Assembly (NCBI GenBank): GCA_003194525.1 | Contig: NBIV01000066.1 | Location: 124,001 to 188,000, forward strand | Length of the DNA stretch: 64,000 bases | DNA from: Gracilariopsis chorda | Taxonomy: Eukaryota; Rhodophyta; Florideophyceae; Gracilariales; Gracilariaceae | Direction: 5' to 3' | Shown here: one piece after another, positions 39,979 through 50,652 of the stretch | Layout of the letters: the number at the start of each line of letters is the position of its first letter | How positions within the stretch are numbered: the first letter of the stretch is position 1 | Notes under the pieces: model-generated | The model's input: only the letters and a program-made list of their open reading frames with translations | Told to the model about the DNA's origin: nothing | The model's database searches: none | Position numbers and translations under genes: made by a program

Positions 39979-42900
39979 ATGTTCTCAGGAAAGCATGCGT
40001 CGCGAGAGCTGGTCGACCTCTATGAAGAAAGAATCAAAAAGTACAACTCAGCCTCCGCCATGACCTCCCTAGCAGACATTCTTCTCGACGGAATGATAGG
40101 GGTGCCTCGTGACCCAGACAGAGCGCTTCAGCTGTTACAAAGAGCAATCGCACTCAACTATCTCGACGCCTCCTTCCAGCTTGCGCTTCTGTACACCTCC
40201 GGCGCGCCGACAATCAGACGCGACTACCGCCGCGCAGCCGATATTCTCGAGTCAGTCATCGCTTCCTACCGACCGTGGTCCTCAAACACCCTAGAAGCCA
40301 TATGCATGCTCTCAGCACTGCTTGAAGAAGGGGGTCACGGTCTACCACGAGATCGTTCTCGTGCATATCAGCTTCTTGAGCGCGCGCTCAACGACTGTCG
40401 CCACTACACCTACATAGGGAATACACAGGTTTTAGCCACACATCGCATCGCAAAAATGCTTACCTCCGCCCTTGACGGCTTTCCCTATGATGTTCAACGA
40501 GGTATCCGCCTTTACAAGCAAGCCGTCTCTTATGGCGCAACACCATCCGTCAGATATGAACTCGCGCTCTTGTATTTGAACGGCAGACCTGGCTTCGCCC
40601 CAGATTTGCATCGAGCTGTAAAGAGCTACAAACGTGCGTGTAGCATACGCTCTTGGTCCAAGGCCAAGCTTATGATGGCTTACGATTTGCTCCACGGCAC
40701 ATCCGACATACCTGCTAACCCGGCTAAAGCCGTACAGCTCTATGAGTTTGCCATAGACACCGACAACTCAATAGAAGCCATGCTTAAGCTTGCGAGCATT
40801 CTACAAGACGATGACGTGGGTTTAATTGATGTTCCCAGAGCAGTCCGTCTCCTCGAACTCGCTATCGAAGAGGGAAATAATCATGAAGCCATGTTCGAGC
40901 TTGGCTACATCTTGCGCTATGGTGCTGACTCCGTTCCAAGAGACGAAGTGAGAGCAGTTGAGCTTTACAAGCGCTCGATTACGCAAGGAAACAATCTCAG
41001 TGCCATGTACTACTTGGGGATGACGTTCGAACACGGAGTTGGTTCCATTGAATGTGACAAAGCAAAGGCTATCGAACTGTACGAACAAGCGATCGAAGCT
41101 GGGAGTCATGTTCTTTCGATGCAGAAGCTTGCCTTTTTGCTCGAGAATGATGAGAATAGCACCGCCGAAGATATGAACAGAGTGTTTGGTTTGTACGAAC
41201 AAGCCATTCAAGAAAGAGATGACTGTTTGACGTTCTGGGGGTTTGCATGCCTTCTCGAACGTGGCGCGAGCGGTGTACCTCCAGACAAGAAACGCTCTGA
41301 TGAGCTTTTTGAGCGCGCCTTAGACGCTAACACAGTGAGCTTGTCGCTCATGATTTGGTGCGTCTGTAACAGTTCAGGCACGGCGTGTAGGCCATCGAAT
41401 AAGGACCGATTAATAGCTTTGTGCCGTCGTTTTCTAAGCGTATGTGAGAAGTCTGATGACCTATTCCGAATCGGTTTAGCATTAGAGTGGCGTTCGTCCG
41501 AGTTAGGTGTGAGCAAGACGTTGGCAGTCGAGTTTTTAGAAAAAGCTATTGAGAAAGAAGACACTAAGGCGATGGTCTACCTCGCAAGTACGCTGTGCGA
41601 TAGTGACGAGATCGAAAGGGATGTCGACAGAGCGGTTCGGCTTTATGAAAGAGCTATAGAAAAAGATGGCAGCAGCGATGCATTGACTGAACTCGGTTCT
41701 TTGCTAGCAGAAGGGACTTTGGTGCCATGCGACGGGGTAAGAGCGGAAAAGCTCTTCAAAAGAGCCATCAAAGCTGGCAGCACCCAGGCCGTGTATGAAC
41801 TAGCGTACCAGTATTACCTAGGAGAAGGGATACCGATGAACACCAAGAAGGCAGTTGCGCTTCTTGAAGAGTGTTTGGAGCTAGATAGAGCTGAATGCGA
41901 TGCGCTATGTCTGTATGCTGATATACTCTGGGTTGGAGGTGAAGGCGTCGATGCTGATAGGGACAGAGCGGTGCAGCTTTACGAGAAGGCGATCGAAGTC
42001 GGGCAATATCCGACGGCGATGAAAAAGCTTGGTGTGATTCTGGAACGCGGTTACAAAGGTGTGCCAAGTGACGTCGAGAGAGCGTTTGATTTGCTTGAAA
42101 GATCTATTAAGGGGTATCTATCCGTTGATGCTATGCTGAAGCTTACTGGAATGTACGCGCGCTATGGGCGTGGGGTTAAGAGAGCGGTTGAGCTCTGCGA
42201 ACAGGGAATCGCACAGAAAAGCAGCATGGCGTGTAAGACTTTGCTCGCGGAAGTGCTGCTGAGTGGAGCCCTAGATGTTCCTGGGGACAAAGCTCGCGCC
42301 ATTGAATATTTTGAGGAAGCTGTGGAAAAAGACTTTTGCGAGGGGAAAGGACTCTATGCGCGGCTTTTGTATACAGGGACGAAGGACATAGAACAGGATG
42401 TCGACCGCGCTATGGAGCTGGTGAAGCAACACGTTTCGTGTAAAAAATGCGGGACGCAGGAACGAGATATTGTGCAGTTGGCTAATATGAACCGTTTTGC
42501 CGCGGGACGCACGGCAAGAGACTTGGGCGAAGCAGAACGGCTGTGTGGTGACTTGGTTGAGAAATCGAACGCGATTGCAATGCTGTGTATGCCCATGATT
42601 GCGATAGACAAAGGGGAGGAAAGCAGGGCTTTGAAGATATTGGAAGGGTATAATGAGGAATATGATTTCCCGAGGGCAATGGTGATGCTGGCCAGTATTC
42701 TGTGGAGTGCGACTGAACAGAATGAGAGTGACGAACGGCGCGCACTGGCAGTACAGCTGTGCGAAGATGCTGCGGCGTGGAAACCAGATTTGGACCGTTC
42801 GGCCGGGGTTAGAGCAATGCTTGGAACTGTACTGAGACTTCGCGGATTCAAATGCGAAGACGAGTACAAGCGTGCGGTTGAGGTGTGTGAAGAAAGTGTT

Positions 42901-43392
42901 TGGGATGGGCTGGACGAATTGGGAAAGGTAGCTTTGGCGAATGTTTTGAGTGAAGGATTTGAGGGGCAAAGGGATCTTGCAAGGGCTAGACAACTGTACG
43001 ACGAAGTTGCTAGGGGGCTTCGGGCTGATTCGGTTGGATGCAAGCTGGAGTTCTGGGTGAGAAGAGGGTGTGTGGTGTTTGATCAGGAATTCTGGGGAGA
43101 GGAGGTGCGATTACGGAATGTGGGACATGACGTGCGGTTGATAGCCAAGCTTAACATTGTGAGTATGTTGCTTGAGAGTAGTGGGACGGGAAGTGAAGAG
43201 GCGGTGGGCATTTTGGAAGAGGAGGTGGAAAAGGGATGTTTTGCTGCCATGTTGGTGCTTGCTTTTGTGTTGAGGAATAGCGTTGGAGGCGTGTGCAAAG
43301 ACGTTGGCAGGGCGTATGAGCTTCGGCGGCGCGCTCAGCTGCGTGCGAAGAGCGCTCCGCCTTGTGCGTGGAACGCGGTCATTGTTGTTTGA
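39979..43392 (+). CDS. Large Sel1-like repeat protein
   Basis: 1137 aa in one exon with a true ATG. Almost the whole length is tandem ~36-residue Sel1/TPR-like repeats with the consensus AMxxLAxxLxxGxxGVPxDxxRAVxLYERAI. Clear units include LASILQDDDVGLIDVPRAVRL and LGMTFEHGVGSIECDKAKAI. I estimate 25 or more units, degenerating toward the C-terminus. Sel1 repeats form alpha-solenoid scaffolds for protein-protein contacts, as in ER-associated degradation and signalling. No catalytic domain, signal peptide or membrane segment is seen, so a cytosolic scaffold is likelier than an ER-luminal SEL1L. Base composition moves from C-rich at the start to G-rich toward the end. Confidence 0.93.
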   Translation: MFSGKHASRELVDLYEERIKKYNSASAMTSLADILLDGMIGVPRDPDRALQLLQRAIALNYLDASFQLALLYTSGAPTIRRDYRRAADILESVIASYRPWSSNTLEAICMLSALLEEGGHGLPRDRSRAYQLLERALNDCRHYTYIGNTQVLATHRIAKMLTSALDGFPYDVQRGIRLYKQAVSYGATPSVRYELALLYLNGRPGFAPDLHRAVKSYKRACSIRSWSKAKLMMAYDLLHGTSDIPANPAKAVQLYEFAIDTDNSIEAMLKLASILQDDDVGLIDVPRAVRLLELAIEEGNNHEAMFELGYILRYGADSVPRDEVRAVELYKRSITQGNNLSAMYYLGMTFEHGVGSIECDKAKAIELYEQAIEAGSHVLSMQKLAFLLENDENSTAEDMNRVFGLYEQAIQERDDCLTFWGFACLLERGASGVPPDKKRSDELFERALDANTVSLSLMIWCVCNSSGTACRPSNKDRLIALCRRFLSVCEKSDDLFRIGLALEWRSSELGVSKTLAVEFLEKAIEKEDTKAMVYLASTLCDSDEIERDVDRAVRLYERAIEKDGSSDALTELGSLLAEGTLVPCDGVRAEKLFKRAIKAGSTQAVYELAYQYYLGEGIPMNTKKAVALLEECLELDRAECDALCLYADILWVGGEGVDADRDRAVQLYEKAIEVGQYPTAMKKLGVILERGYKGVPSDVERAFDLLERSIKGYLSVDAMLKLTGMYARYGRGVKRAVELCEQGIAQKSSMACKTLLAEVLLSGALDVPGDKARAIEYFEEAVEKDFCEGKGLYARLLYTGTKDIEQDVDRAMELVKQHVSCKKCGTQERDIVQLANMNRFAAGRTARDLGEAERLCGDLVEKSNAIAMLCMPMIAIDKGEESRALKILEGYNEEYDFPRAMVMLASILWSATEQNESDERRALAVQLCEDAAAWKPDLDRSAGVRAMLGTVLRLRGFKCEDEYKRAVEVCEESVWDGLDELGKVALANVLSEGFEGQRDLARARQLYDEVARGLRADSVGCKLEFWVRRGCVVFDQEFWGEEVRLRNVGHDVRLIAKLNIVSMLLESSGTGSEEAVGILEEEVEKGCFAAMLVLAFVLRNSVGGVCKDVGRAYELRRRAQLRAKSAPPCAWNAVIVV

Positions 43393-43895
43393 TCCGCTGG
43401 GGTGGGGAGGGGGAGGGGTGTAGTTTATGTGAGAACGGCGGGCGATTGTTGTGTTGGCGGATTGTGCGATTGATCCGTGCACACGTGTACATTGTGGAAT
43501 AGAATGCTGCTTGAGCTGGCGGCTGTGGAAGTGCACTTCTGCATCTGCGGTCGATCTGGGCTCACCACTGGCGAAGAAGGGTAAAGGGTTACTCCAGTAC
43601 CGTTGGTACCGTTAGTATGTTACCAACACCCGTCGATGATTGCGTGGTTAGCAATCTAGCCTTATATAGAGCTCCTACCGTATTTTGTACAATCCTCTGA
43701 TTACTGCGACTTGTAATATACTTGGTGAAGTGGTTGTGGCTGAAGATGAGGACTGGGGCGCAAGCATTTGTCTGCTGCACGAATGGAGGCAGCGGTTCAT
43801 GGCTCACTGGCAGCGCGAGTGGACGCTCGTTCACAGGGAGTACAACCGCGCTAGCGAGCCGTCATGAGCGGGGCAACGGCGAGGCACTGTGGTGC
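43393..43895. other. Spacer between Sel1 and SDR39U1-type genes
   Basis: No gene. It carries the repeated motif AGTACCGTTGGTACCGTTA (43596-43614) about 280 bp before the next ATG. Confidence 0.5.
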
Positions 43896-44840
43896 ATGTC
43901 AGCTCTATCGAAGGTAGTAATTGCTGGCGGCAGCGGGTTCATCGGACGCGAAATCACGAAGCAACTGGTTGAGGAAGGCACGCAAGTGACGATCTTAACG
44001 CGCAGCAAGTCGAGTACGCTGCCCGCAGGCGCGAGGCGAAGCGTGTGGGACTACCGGCGCGAAAGTGGGACGCCGTGGATTGACGATGTGCGAGGCGCTG
44101 ACGCTGTGATGAATGTGTGCGGATACCCCGTGGTGTCGCGCTGGAGCGCGGCTGGGAAGCGCATGATTGAGGAGTCCAGAATTCAAAGCACCGAGGTTCT
44201 GACGAGGGCCATACGTGGGTTGGGCAAGGAGGAGCGGCCGCGCGTGTATGTTGGGGGCTCTGCCGTGGGGTATTACGGCATGCACGAGAGCAAGGTGTTT
44301 GATGAGGGTGACACAGTCGGGGAGGACTTTCTGGCACGGCTTTGTGAACGGTGGGAAAGCGCTGCTACGGAGGGATTGAAGGAGGTGGAAGACACTACTC
44401 GCGTGGTGGTTGTGCGTACGGGGGTGGTGCTGGGAAAGGACGGCGGCGCGCTGGCGAGGATGATTCCGGCGTTCAAGCTGTTTGTGGGCGGGCCGGTTGG
44501 GAGTGGACGACAGATGGTGTCGTGGGTGCACATCGAGGACATTGCGAGGGTGTTTATAGAGGCGGCGAAGAACGAAACTATGAGGGGGGCGTACAATGGA
44601 ACGGCACCCGGGGCGGTGAGTATGGCGGTGATGGCAAGGAGTTTGGGAAAGGCGATGAGTCGGCCGAGTTTGTTTGCCGTGCCGGGAGTGGTGCTGCAGG
44701 CGGCATTTGGTGAGGGCAGTTGTGTGGTGCTGCAAGGGAAACATGTGCGACCTACACGGTTGGCGGAGAGTGGGTTTCTCTTCCGGTATGAGCGCATTGA
44801 TGACGCGATGGAAGCGGTGGTGGGGTCGATGGACATGTGA
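43896..44840 (+). CDS. SDR39U1: Epimerase family protein, SDR39U1/YfcH type
   Basis: 314 aa, starting at MSALSKVV because upstream open codons lack an ATG. It is an atypical short-chain dehydrogenase of the NAD-dependent epimerase fold. The Rossmann motif AGGSGFIG lies at residues 10-17, followed by YVGGSAVGYYG, FLARLCERWE, VVVRTGVVLGKDGGAL, SGRQMVSWVHIEDIA and a C-terminal DUF1731-type segment (GEGSCVVLQGKHVRPTRL). The family is widespread in bacteria, algae and animals; the substrate is unknown and plastid or mitochondrial roles are reported for some homologues. It is convergent with the cyclin gene, only 92 bp between stop codons. Confidence 0.93.
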   Translation: MSALSKVVIAGGSGFIGREITKQLVEEGTQVTILTRSKSSTLPAGARRSVWDYRRESGTPWIDDVRGADAVMNVCGYPVVSRWSAAGKRMIEESRIQSTEVLTRAIRGLGKEERPRVYVGGSAVGYYGMHESKVFDEGDTVGEDFLARLCERWESAATEGLKEVEDTTRVVVVRTGVVLGKDGGALARMIPAFKLFVGGPVGSGRQMVSWVHIEDIARVFIEAAKNETMRGAYNGTAPGAVSMAVMARSLGKAMSRPSLFAVPGVVLQAAFGEGSCVVLQGKHVRPTRLAESGFLFRYERIDDAMEAVVGSMDM

Positions 44841-44932
44841 TTGGGTGCTTGACAAACGGCATTGTTTTCTTTTACAGATTATTTGTGGGTGTTAGATGTG
44901 TGGAGGGTTTTGTTGTTAGGGGGGCTGTGTGA

Positions 44933-45823
44933 TTAGACGGCAGTGGCGATAGAGTGTGACGATAGTGATGAGTTGTTGTTGCGGCATTGATGCAATTGTT
45001 GCAAAAGGTTGTGTTGGTGGGCGGAGAAAGTGGAAGTAGAGACTGATAGTTGCCAGTTGAGGAGGGTGAGCATAGAGAGTTCAAGTTGGTTGATTTCGGC
45101 GGTGGTGACACCGGCCACCCTTGCGTAGTATGCGTTCGAAAAGACTTGATCGTCCAGGTACTTGATGGCGAGCACCAGGGCGGTGGAGACGAGACGATGC
45201 AGGTTCATGTCAGTGAGCGCCAGTTGCGGCGCAACGGATTTGACCTTTTCCAGGTAGATGAGGGCGAGGATGAAGGCGGACGGGGAGGTGTTTGAGTACT
45301 GCACCAGGCGGGTGACGTAGAAGGTGAGGTGGAAGGGTTGACGGTACTGAGAGAAGAAGTGATGGTACTTGTCCGAATTGGTGGTGTGGGGGGTGTCGGC
45401 GGCTTGCTCATTGCGGTGGCAGACGGCGGAGAGATGGGCGCACAGGGCGGAGACAAGCTGGTCGTCGTTCCAGTCGTGATGGTGCAGGAACTGGTGTTCG
45501 GGGTAGGGCTGGAGCGGTTGCGGCTGGGGCGACGGCGAGAAGGAGGGCGAGAAGGAGGGCGAGGAGGGGTAGATGTGGTGGTGGGGGGGGGAGGCGGCGG
45601 AGAGGGAGTAGTGAAACGAGGGGGAGTGGTGAGTTTGGTGGGGAGTGAATGAGGGGGATTCGGAAAGGTCGGACTGACTGACGAGCGAAATGGCTGAGTT
45701 GGGGGTGTACGAGTCAGAATGGCGGGGGCGCTTTGCGCGGAGGGAGAGGAGAGCGTCGTCGGTGGGGGGGTGATCGCGGTGAAGAGGGCGTTTGAGCGAC
45801 TGGGCAGGGAAGCAAAACTCCAT
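44933..45823 (-). CDS. Pho80/P-type (U-type) cyclin
   Basis: 296 aa from ATG (MEFCFPAQSLKRP). The first ~165 residues are low complexity (Ser, Pro, His). The cyclin box covers about residues 165-285: the LVSALCAHLSAVCHRNE-type helix, FHLTFYVTRLVQYSNTSPSAF, LALIYLEKV and LHRLVSTALVLAIKYLDD. Then come YYARVAGVTTAEINQLE and LLNWQLSVS. This order is typical of cyclins that partner Pho85/CDKA-like kinases, which link phosphate or nutrient status to the cell cycle. The partner here is unknown. Upstream codons are open but lack an ATG and are shadow of a very GC-rich promoter. Confidence 0.93.
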   Translation of the reverse strand: MEFCFPAQSLKRPLHRDHPPTDDALLSLRAKRPRHSDSYTPNSAISLVSQSDLSESPSFTPHQTHHSPSFHYSLSAASPPHHHIYPSSPSFSPSFSPSPQPQPLQPYPEHQFLHHHDWNDDQLVSALCAHLSAVCHRNEQAADTPHTTNSDKYHHFFSQYRQPFHLTFYVTRLVQYSNTSPSAFILALIYLEKVKSVAPQLALTDMNLHRLVSTALVLAIKYLDDQVFSNAYYARVAGVTTAEINQLELSMLTLLNWQLSVSTSTFSAHQHNLLQQLHQCRNNNSSLSSHSIATAV

Positions 45824-46389
45824 GGTTGGTGGTGGTGTGGGGGGGGGGGTGTTGGGGATGGCGGCGATGGGGTGCGAGTTGGGGAGGGTCGGCGGCTTTA
45901 AGGGCGGCGGGGGCGGCGTGGGGCGGCGTGGGGCGGCGTGGGCGGCACGGGCGGGCGCAGAGGCGGTTGCTCGTTGCATACAGACCGATACACGCAAGCG
46001 CGCAGCAGGTGCGCAGACAAATTGGCGCGCATTGGCTTACACGTTGCGCGCGCCACGTCACGCGCGTACAAGCGGCGCTGACTTACAGCGCGGAATTGCT
46101 TTCCTGTCGCGCGCCGCAGTTTTGGAATTGCACACGCGCCGCGCGCGCGCGGGCACGCGCCGCATTGCTGCGCATGCGCTGCATGCGCGGCGCCGCCGTG
46201 TGCCGCCGCCCGCCCGCCACCCGTTCGCGCCCCAATTCTCGCGCGCCCAATTGCGCTTTAAAACCGCCTTTCCACCGCACGCACCCTCTCGCGTTTCTCA
46301 CCCCCCCAATTCGACCACCCCCCACTCTGCCACCACCACACGGCCCGTCGCCGCGCGCAGTACACAAATACACTGCGCGCCGCGCGTCA

Positions 46390-46414
46390 GGTACCGTTGG
46401 TACCGTTGGTACCG
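46390..46414. repeat. Triplicated GGTACCGTT motif
   Basis: GGTACCGTT occurs twice in tandem followed by GGTACCG. Each unit contains CCGTTG, which fits the MYB core CNGTTR. It lies ~570 bp upstream of the cyclin ATG on its promoter side. Related copies are at 43596-43617 and 19631-19645. Confidence 0.75.
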
Positions 46415-47898
46415 AGGGGTACGTCGCCCCACGCGTGCCGCCGCCGCCGCCGCTTCGTCAATCCCTTGGCGCCCCCCGTTGCTGTTGTAGGTACACTACA
46501 CCGCGTCAGCAAGTCCTCACTGCGCCTACTAACTTTCGTGTAGTACTTGCGCCTGCAACCGCGAGTCACCCACGCTGTAAACCCAATCTCCGTGCGCCCC
46601 CGTCGTGCCCGCCTCGTCCTTCGGGTCCTGCACCCCACCCGTCCTCTCCGCGTGGTTTCGCAGCGCGCCAACTGGACGCGTCCCATAAAATGCACGCACA
46701 GTGCTTTGCGTGTTGTCCCGTTATGCCATTTTTTTCATCGCATGCAAAAACATTCCGTCTGCATCATCAACCCGCAAATCGCATTGCTTTGTGCATGTAC
46801 AATGCAACACCCAACAAAGCCTCGCGCTGCTTGTCCAGTACCACCCCTTCCTCGCAACTGTACAGCTGTGCAATGCGCTTTGCAGCATCACCTGCAACAA
46901 CGCTAATTTCGGAGAGCATTTCTTAGCTGCTGCCCTGTCAATCAGCATTACAGTACAAACCACAACAATGTTGTGCAAAATTCGCAATCGCTCTGTGCGT
47001 CGAACCGAGATAGCACCATTTTTGTGTCAGCAGCCCAGCTTTCTCTTCTCTTTTATTTGAGCCACACCAATCTCAAATTGGATGATTAATTTACTATTCG
47101 ATTATTAATGAAAATGAACAAACCACCTGTCATGTGCACGACCAAAAATCAAACTCTGATTGCGCTGTCGGGCGCCAACGTAAAATAAATTGCACTGTCG
47201 TATTGTGCAAAAAGAGGTTGACGAGCTCACGTAAAATCTTCTCGGAATTGCGCAACAAAACAGTTCTGAAAAAAGAAACTCTCAAGTGTATTCCATATTA
47301 ATCGCAACCGACAATCTGTGCGTTTCATAAATGAAATTTTTAAACATAAAACAGCTGCTGAGACCAAGTGATAAGTGTTGTACCTAGTAACATTACTATA
47401 TCTCTTCTTACACTACGCATTCTTGCTATAAAACTTGGCTGTGGAATCGCCTTTTAGCGGTCGTTACCAAGTTTCATACTTGTAGAAGAGTGTACTCGCA
47501 ATCTGCGCTGAATAGCTTTCTTGCAAGGGACGCTGTCAATGCTGCAACATACTTTACAGTCCACTTGTTCTACTTGGAGGCAGTAAAAAAAAACACCTCG
47601 CTCATTTGCCCTCCCCGAAATGACAGAGAGGACAGACAGTGAGAATGATAACAGCTACACCCCCGCGCCCCCGTTTCCGATTCACTCACTTGCACAATAC
47701 ACCACAGTTCCTCTCACCCCTTCGTATCCGATGCCAGTGTGACGCACTGTCGCACACCTTCTGTAACCTTTTTCTCTTGGCCTCGTCACCTGTGCTTTTC
47801 TCCAACCACTTCTCCAGCCTGCCCACGCACACCAACCCAAATTCACAACTAACTGTGTGTGCTGCCATTTATCTATCCCTGTTACACGCATACCAAAT

Positions 47899-47957
47899 CA
47901 CCAAACGCTAATAACACATCCTACCCAGTAGGTAGGATGTGTTATTAGCGTTTGGTG
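47899..47957. repeat. 27-bp-arm perfect hairpin
   Basis: Arms 47899-47925 and 47931-47957 pair perfectly around CAGTA. Confidence 0.95.
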
Positions 47958-48065
47958 GGCAATATCATGCTGATGTAACCGTTTGTACTACAAACGGTTA
48001 CATCAGCATGATATTGCCCTGTAACCGTTTGTACTACAAACGGTTACATCAGTATGATATTGCCC
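47957..48065. repeat. 29-bp-arm hairpin plus partial duplicate hairpin
   Basis: Arms 47957-47985 and 47991-48019 pair perfectly around TACTA. After one T, the inner 11 bp of the hairpin recur (48021-48031, TACTA, 48037-48047). The second arm recurs again to 48065 with one mismatch. It directly abuts the preceding hairpin. Confidence 0.95.
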
Positions 48066-50281
48066 TTTGATACCCACCATCCCCTTTTCCGTCGCTCAAC
48101 GGATGACCAACCCCTTTTCTAACATTCGCCGCAAAACTCCATTGCGCCATCATCACATCTTGGTACCTACTTTATGTCCTTTAAAACGCCTTCCAACAAC
48201 AAAAGTCGCTCTACAAACGCCATCCACGTTACACCACATGTACCCATGTTGGCCACAACCGCTTCCTTCCTTTTTAACACCGTTGTGTGCCATCTTGCTT
48301 CCAAACCATTAACACAAGCCCCAATGTACATCTCAACCCGACGCCAACCACAGCCTGAACAACCGACAGAACAGTACATCATTCTCACTGCTCCGCCTGC
48401 GCAACTGACTCTTGCACATTGAGCAATAGCCGTCTCAGCCAGCCGTCTCAGCCTGCCTTGTCAGGTACATCCACCAAAGCCTCGACTGTGTAAACACCTC
48501 CAGTCAGCCCTTCTTCCGCCCGGGCACATTACGCAGCCTCCAGTTTGCCCTTTCACGCAAATCACTTGTACACCTGCGGGCGCGCTCCACGCGTTTGTGG
48601 CCCACTTCAAATGCGCCAATGTGACGCTATCACATTGCTTTCTGCCCCCGCCTTCCCTGCGCCTTCTCAACTTGCGTGCTGCCAGTAAGCCATTACTTTC
48701 TCTTCATCTGTTCTGCTCTCATCTTCCCTGGCACACGTCACACAGAACTACTTCATACAGAGTATCAAACCGAGTGACATTACTAAGGGCACATACGTTG
48801 TGGTTCATGGGCCGTGTTCCAGGTGCCGAACATCCCTACGCGATAGCGCGCTTTGATGCAAGCGGCCCTCGTTGTCACTCCCGGCACATTTTCGAGACGA
48901 ATCACGTGTATCTTGAGCCTTGACCATCTTGGACATGAGAAACCGTTTCGACGGTTTTGTTTATCCATGAAAAATGAAAAGGGATCCACTGTTACCAGAG
49001 TCAGTAAACGGGATGAAGGGTGGTAGCAGATAAGATAATTTCCGCACAGGATCGTGCGCATTGAGGATACACATTGCAGAGGCACTTCTCACTTGTGCCT
49101 TCTTTTTATTCTCCAACATACATAACGCTCAAGCTGTGAGGGGCAATGTATGGCGTACTAACCGTGGAAACGCAGCGGTATCATGTAAGACGCCGCTGTA
49201 CATTTCTAGCCAAATCAAAGCGTTCTATCACTCCCAGTGCAAGGCCTGCTTCAGCTTTGGCATGACCTAGCTAGTTTCCTTTCTTTTTAGCCGCGACGCA
49301 CAGGGCACCGGGCCCCGCCACCGCGATCAGGCGAGGTAGCCGGGAGCATTTATCAAGGAGATGCCGTGCTTCTGAAAATACGAATGTGGCCTACCCAGAA
49401 CCAAACGTACAACCAAGATCGCATGTGTGGCGCCTTGAAGGGTTTGGAATCAGAAGGATTTGCTGGCACTGGGAGAAGGTCGTCAAGAGAGCATGGCTTT
49501 GTGTGGGCTCAAAGGCACAGATAGGCTATCCGTGCTGCCGAGAACACCACAGTGATCTAAGGGCACATGCAGTTCCGCACGTCGAGGTTTGCCAACCTTC
49601 CGAAAAGGCTGCAAAACGACTATCAAAGCTACGCCGGACGAAGAAGCCAAATGGAGATGCGATTGGGTCTATTAGGGGAATTTTGCCGTCGAAGAGATGA
49701 TCAGCCTTCTACATTCCAGGAAGTTAATACCGTTGCCTCAGAATCAGAGGCACGAGCCCGTAAGAAAACACCAATCGTTAACAGAGCGTAGATTGAGTCT
49801 CTAGCTAGATATCTAAGCCGCCCCGGATTTGGCAACATTGCTGAGTGGCTTGTGTAAGTTCACACACACTCTCGTTGGCATCCAGGGTATGCTCTTTACC
49901 AGTGCTGCTGAGTCAAACTTGGAAACGCACGGTACGCTTTTGTTTGCGCATTGCAAGTGCGGTGATAGATAGCTCCGAACGCGACGACACGCGGCTTATC
50001 AACGAAAGCGACACGAAAGCCTTCATCTTTCGTATCCTGAGGCTTGGCTTGTAATTGTAACTTGTGACTATATTAGAGGCAAAGCGATGCATGTGGACAC
50101 ACCTAGTTGGACGTGAGTTTGAAGTTGTGACAAGCCGATCAACCGTCCCTAGATGTGCTACTCTTTGTTCCCAAAAACAGCGATGACTGGACATTCAACG
50201 AAAGCTGGCACCTTCACGGACCTTTCTTTGTGACCAGTGCATGCCCAACTGGATGTGAATCGAATGATGCACTGTCTCGCG

Positions 50282-50438
50282 GTCAAAAGTTTTGACTGAA
50301 CGCTGAGCATTATAGAAGAGACATCTTTGAGCATGTGCTTGTGCTCAAGGCCTCCAGTGCAGTAAGGCAGCTGCGACGTTCCTGAGGGGTAGATTGCTAA
50401 CTTACACCTTGGTCTTCCGTCCTTGAGCATGTGCTCAA
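50282..50438. repeat. Cluster of small palindromes
   Basis: GTCAAAA-G-TTTTGAC (50282-50296), TTGAGCA/TGCTCAA with 8-nt loop (50327-50348), and the same arms with a 2-nt loop (50423-50438). Confidence 0.8.
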
Positions 50439-50603
50439 GACATGCAGTGCAGGAGACTACCAAGGGTATGGGGCTTGCAATGGCCATCAAGGGTAACGAA
50501 GACATTACCCTTCCGCCCTTCTGAGCTCCCTATCAAACAGCATTACAGTGAGACTTGGCACTTCAGCCATGCGAACTGCAGCTCCAAGTAAACGATAATC
50601 AAG

Positions 50604-50652
50604 TCCACCCCTCCTGCATCATGCTATTATAGCATGATGCAGGAGGGGTGGA
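50604..50652. repeat. 49-bp near-perfect palindrome (24-bp arms, 1-nt centre)
   Basis: Arms 50604-50627 and 50629-50652 are perfect reverse complements around one T; the centre is CATGCTAT-T-ATAGCATG. Confidence 0.95.

Noticed and set aside
42271-43043. Minus-strand ORFs of 229-240 codons
   Set aside because: Shadows of the 1137-aa Sel1-repeat gene.
45826-46926. 366-codon open frame on the plus strand
   Set aside because: Very GC-rich promoter sequence of the cyclin gene; biased Arg/Pro/Ala composition, no motif, and overlapping open frames on both strands.
47681-48065. CRISPR-like or tandem-array interpretation of the palindromes
   Set aside because: Only two to three units, no regular spacers, and the genome is eukaryotic.
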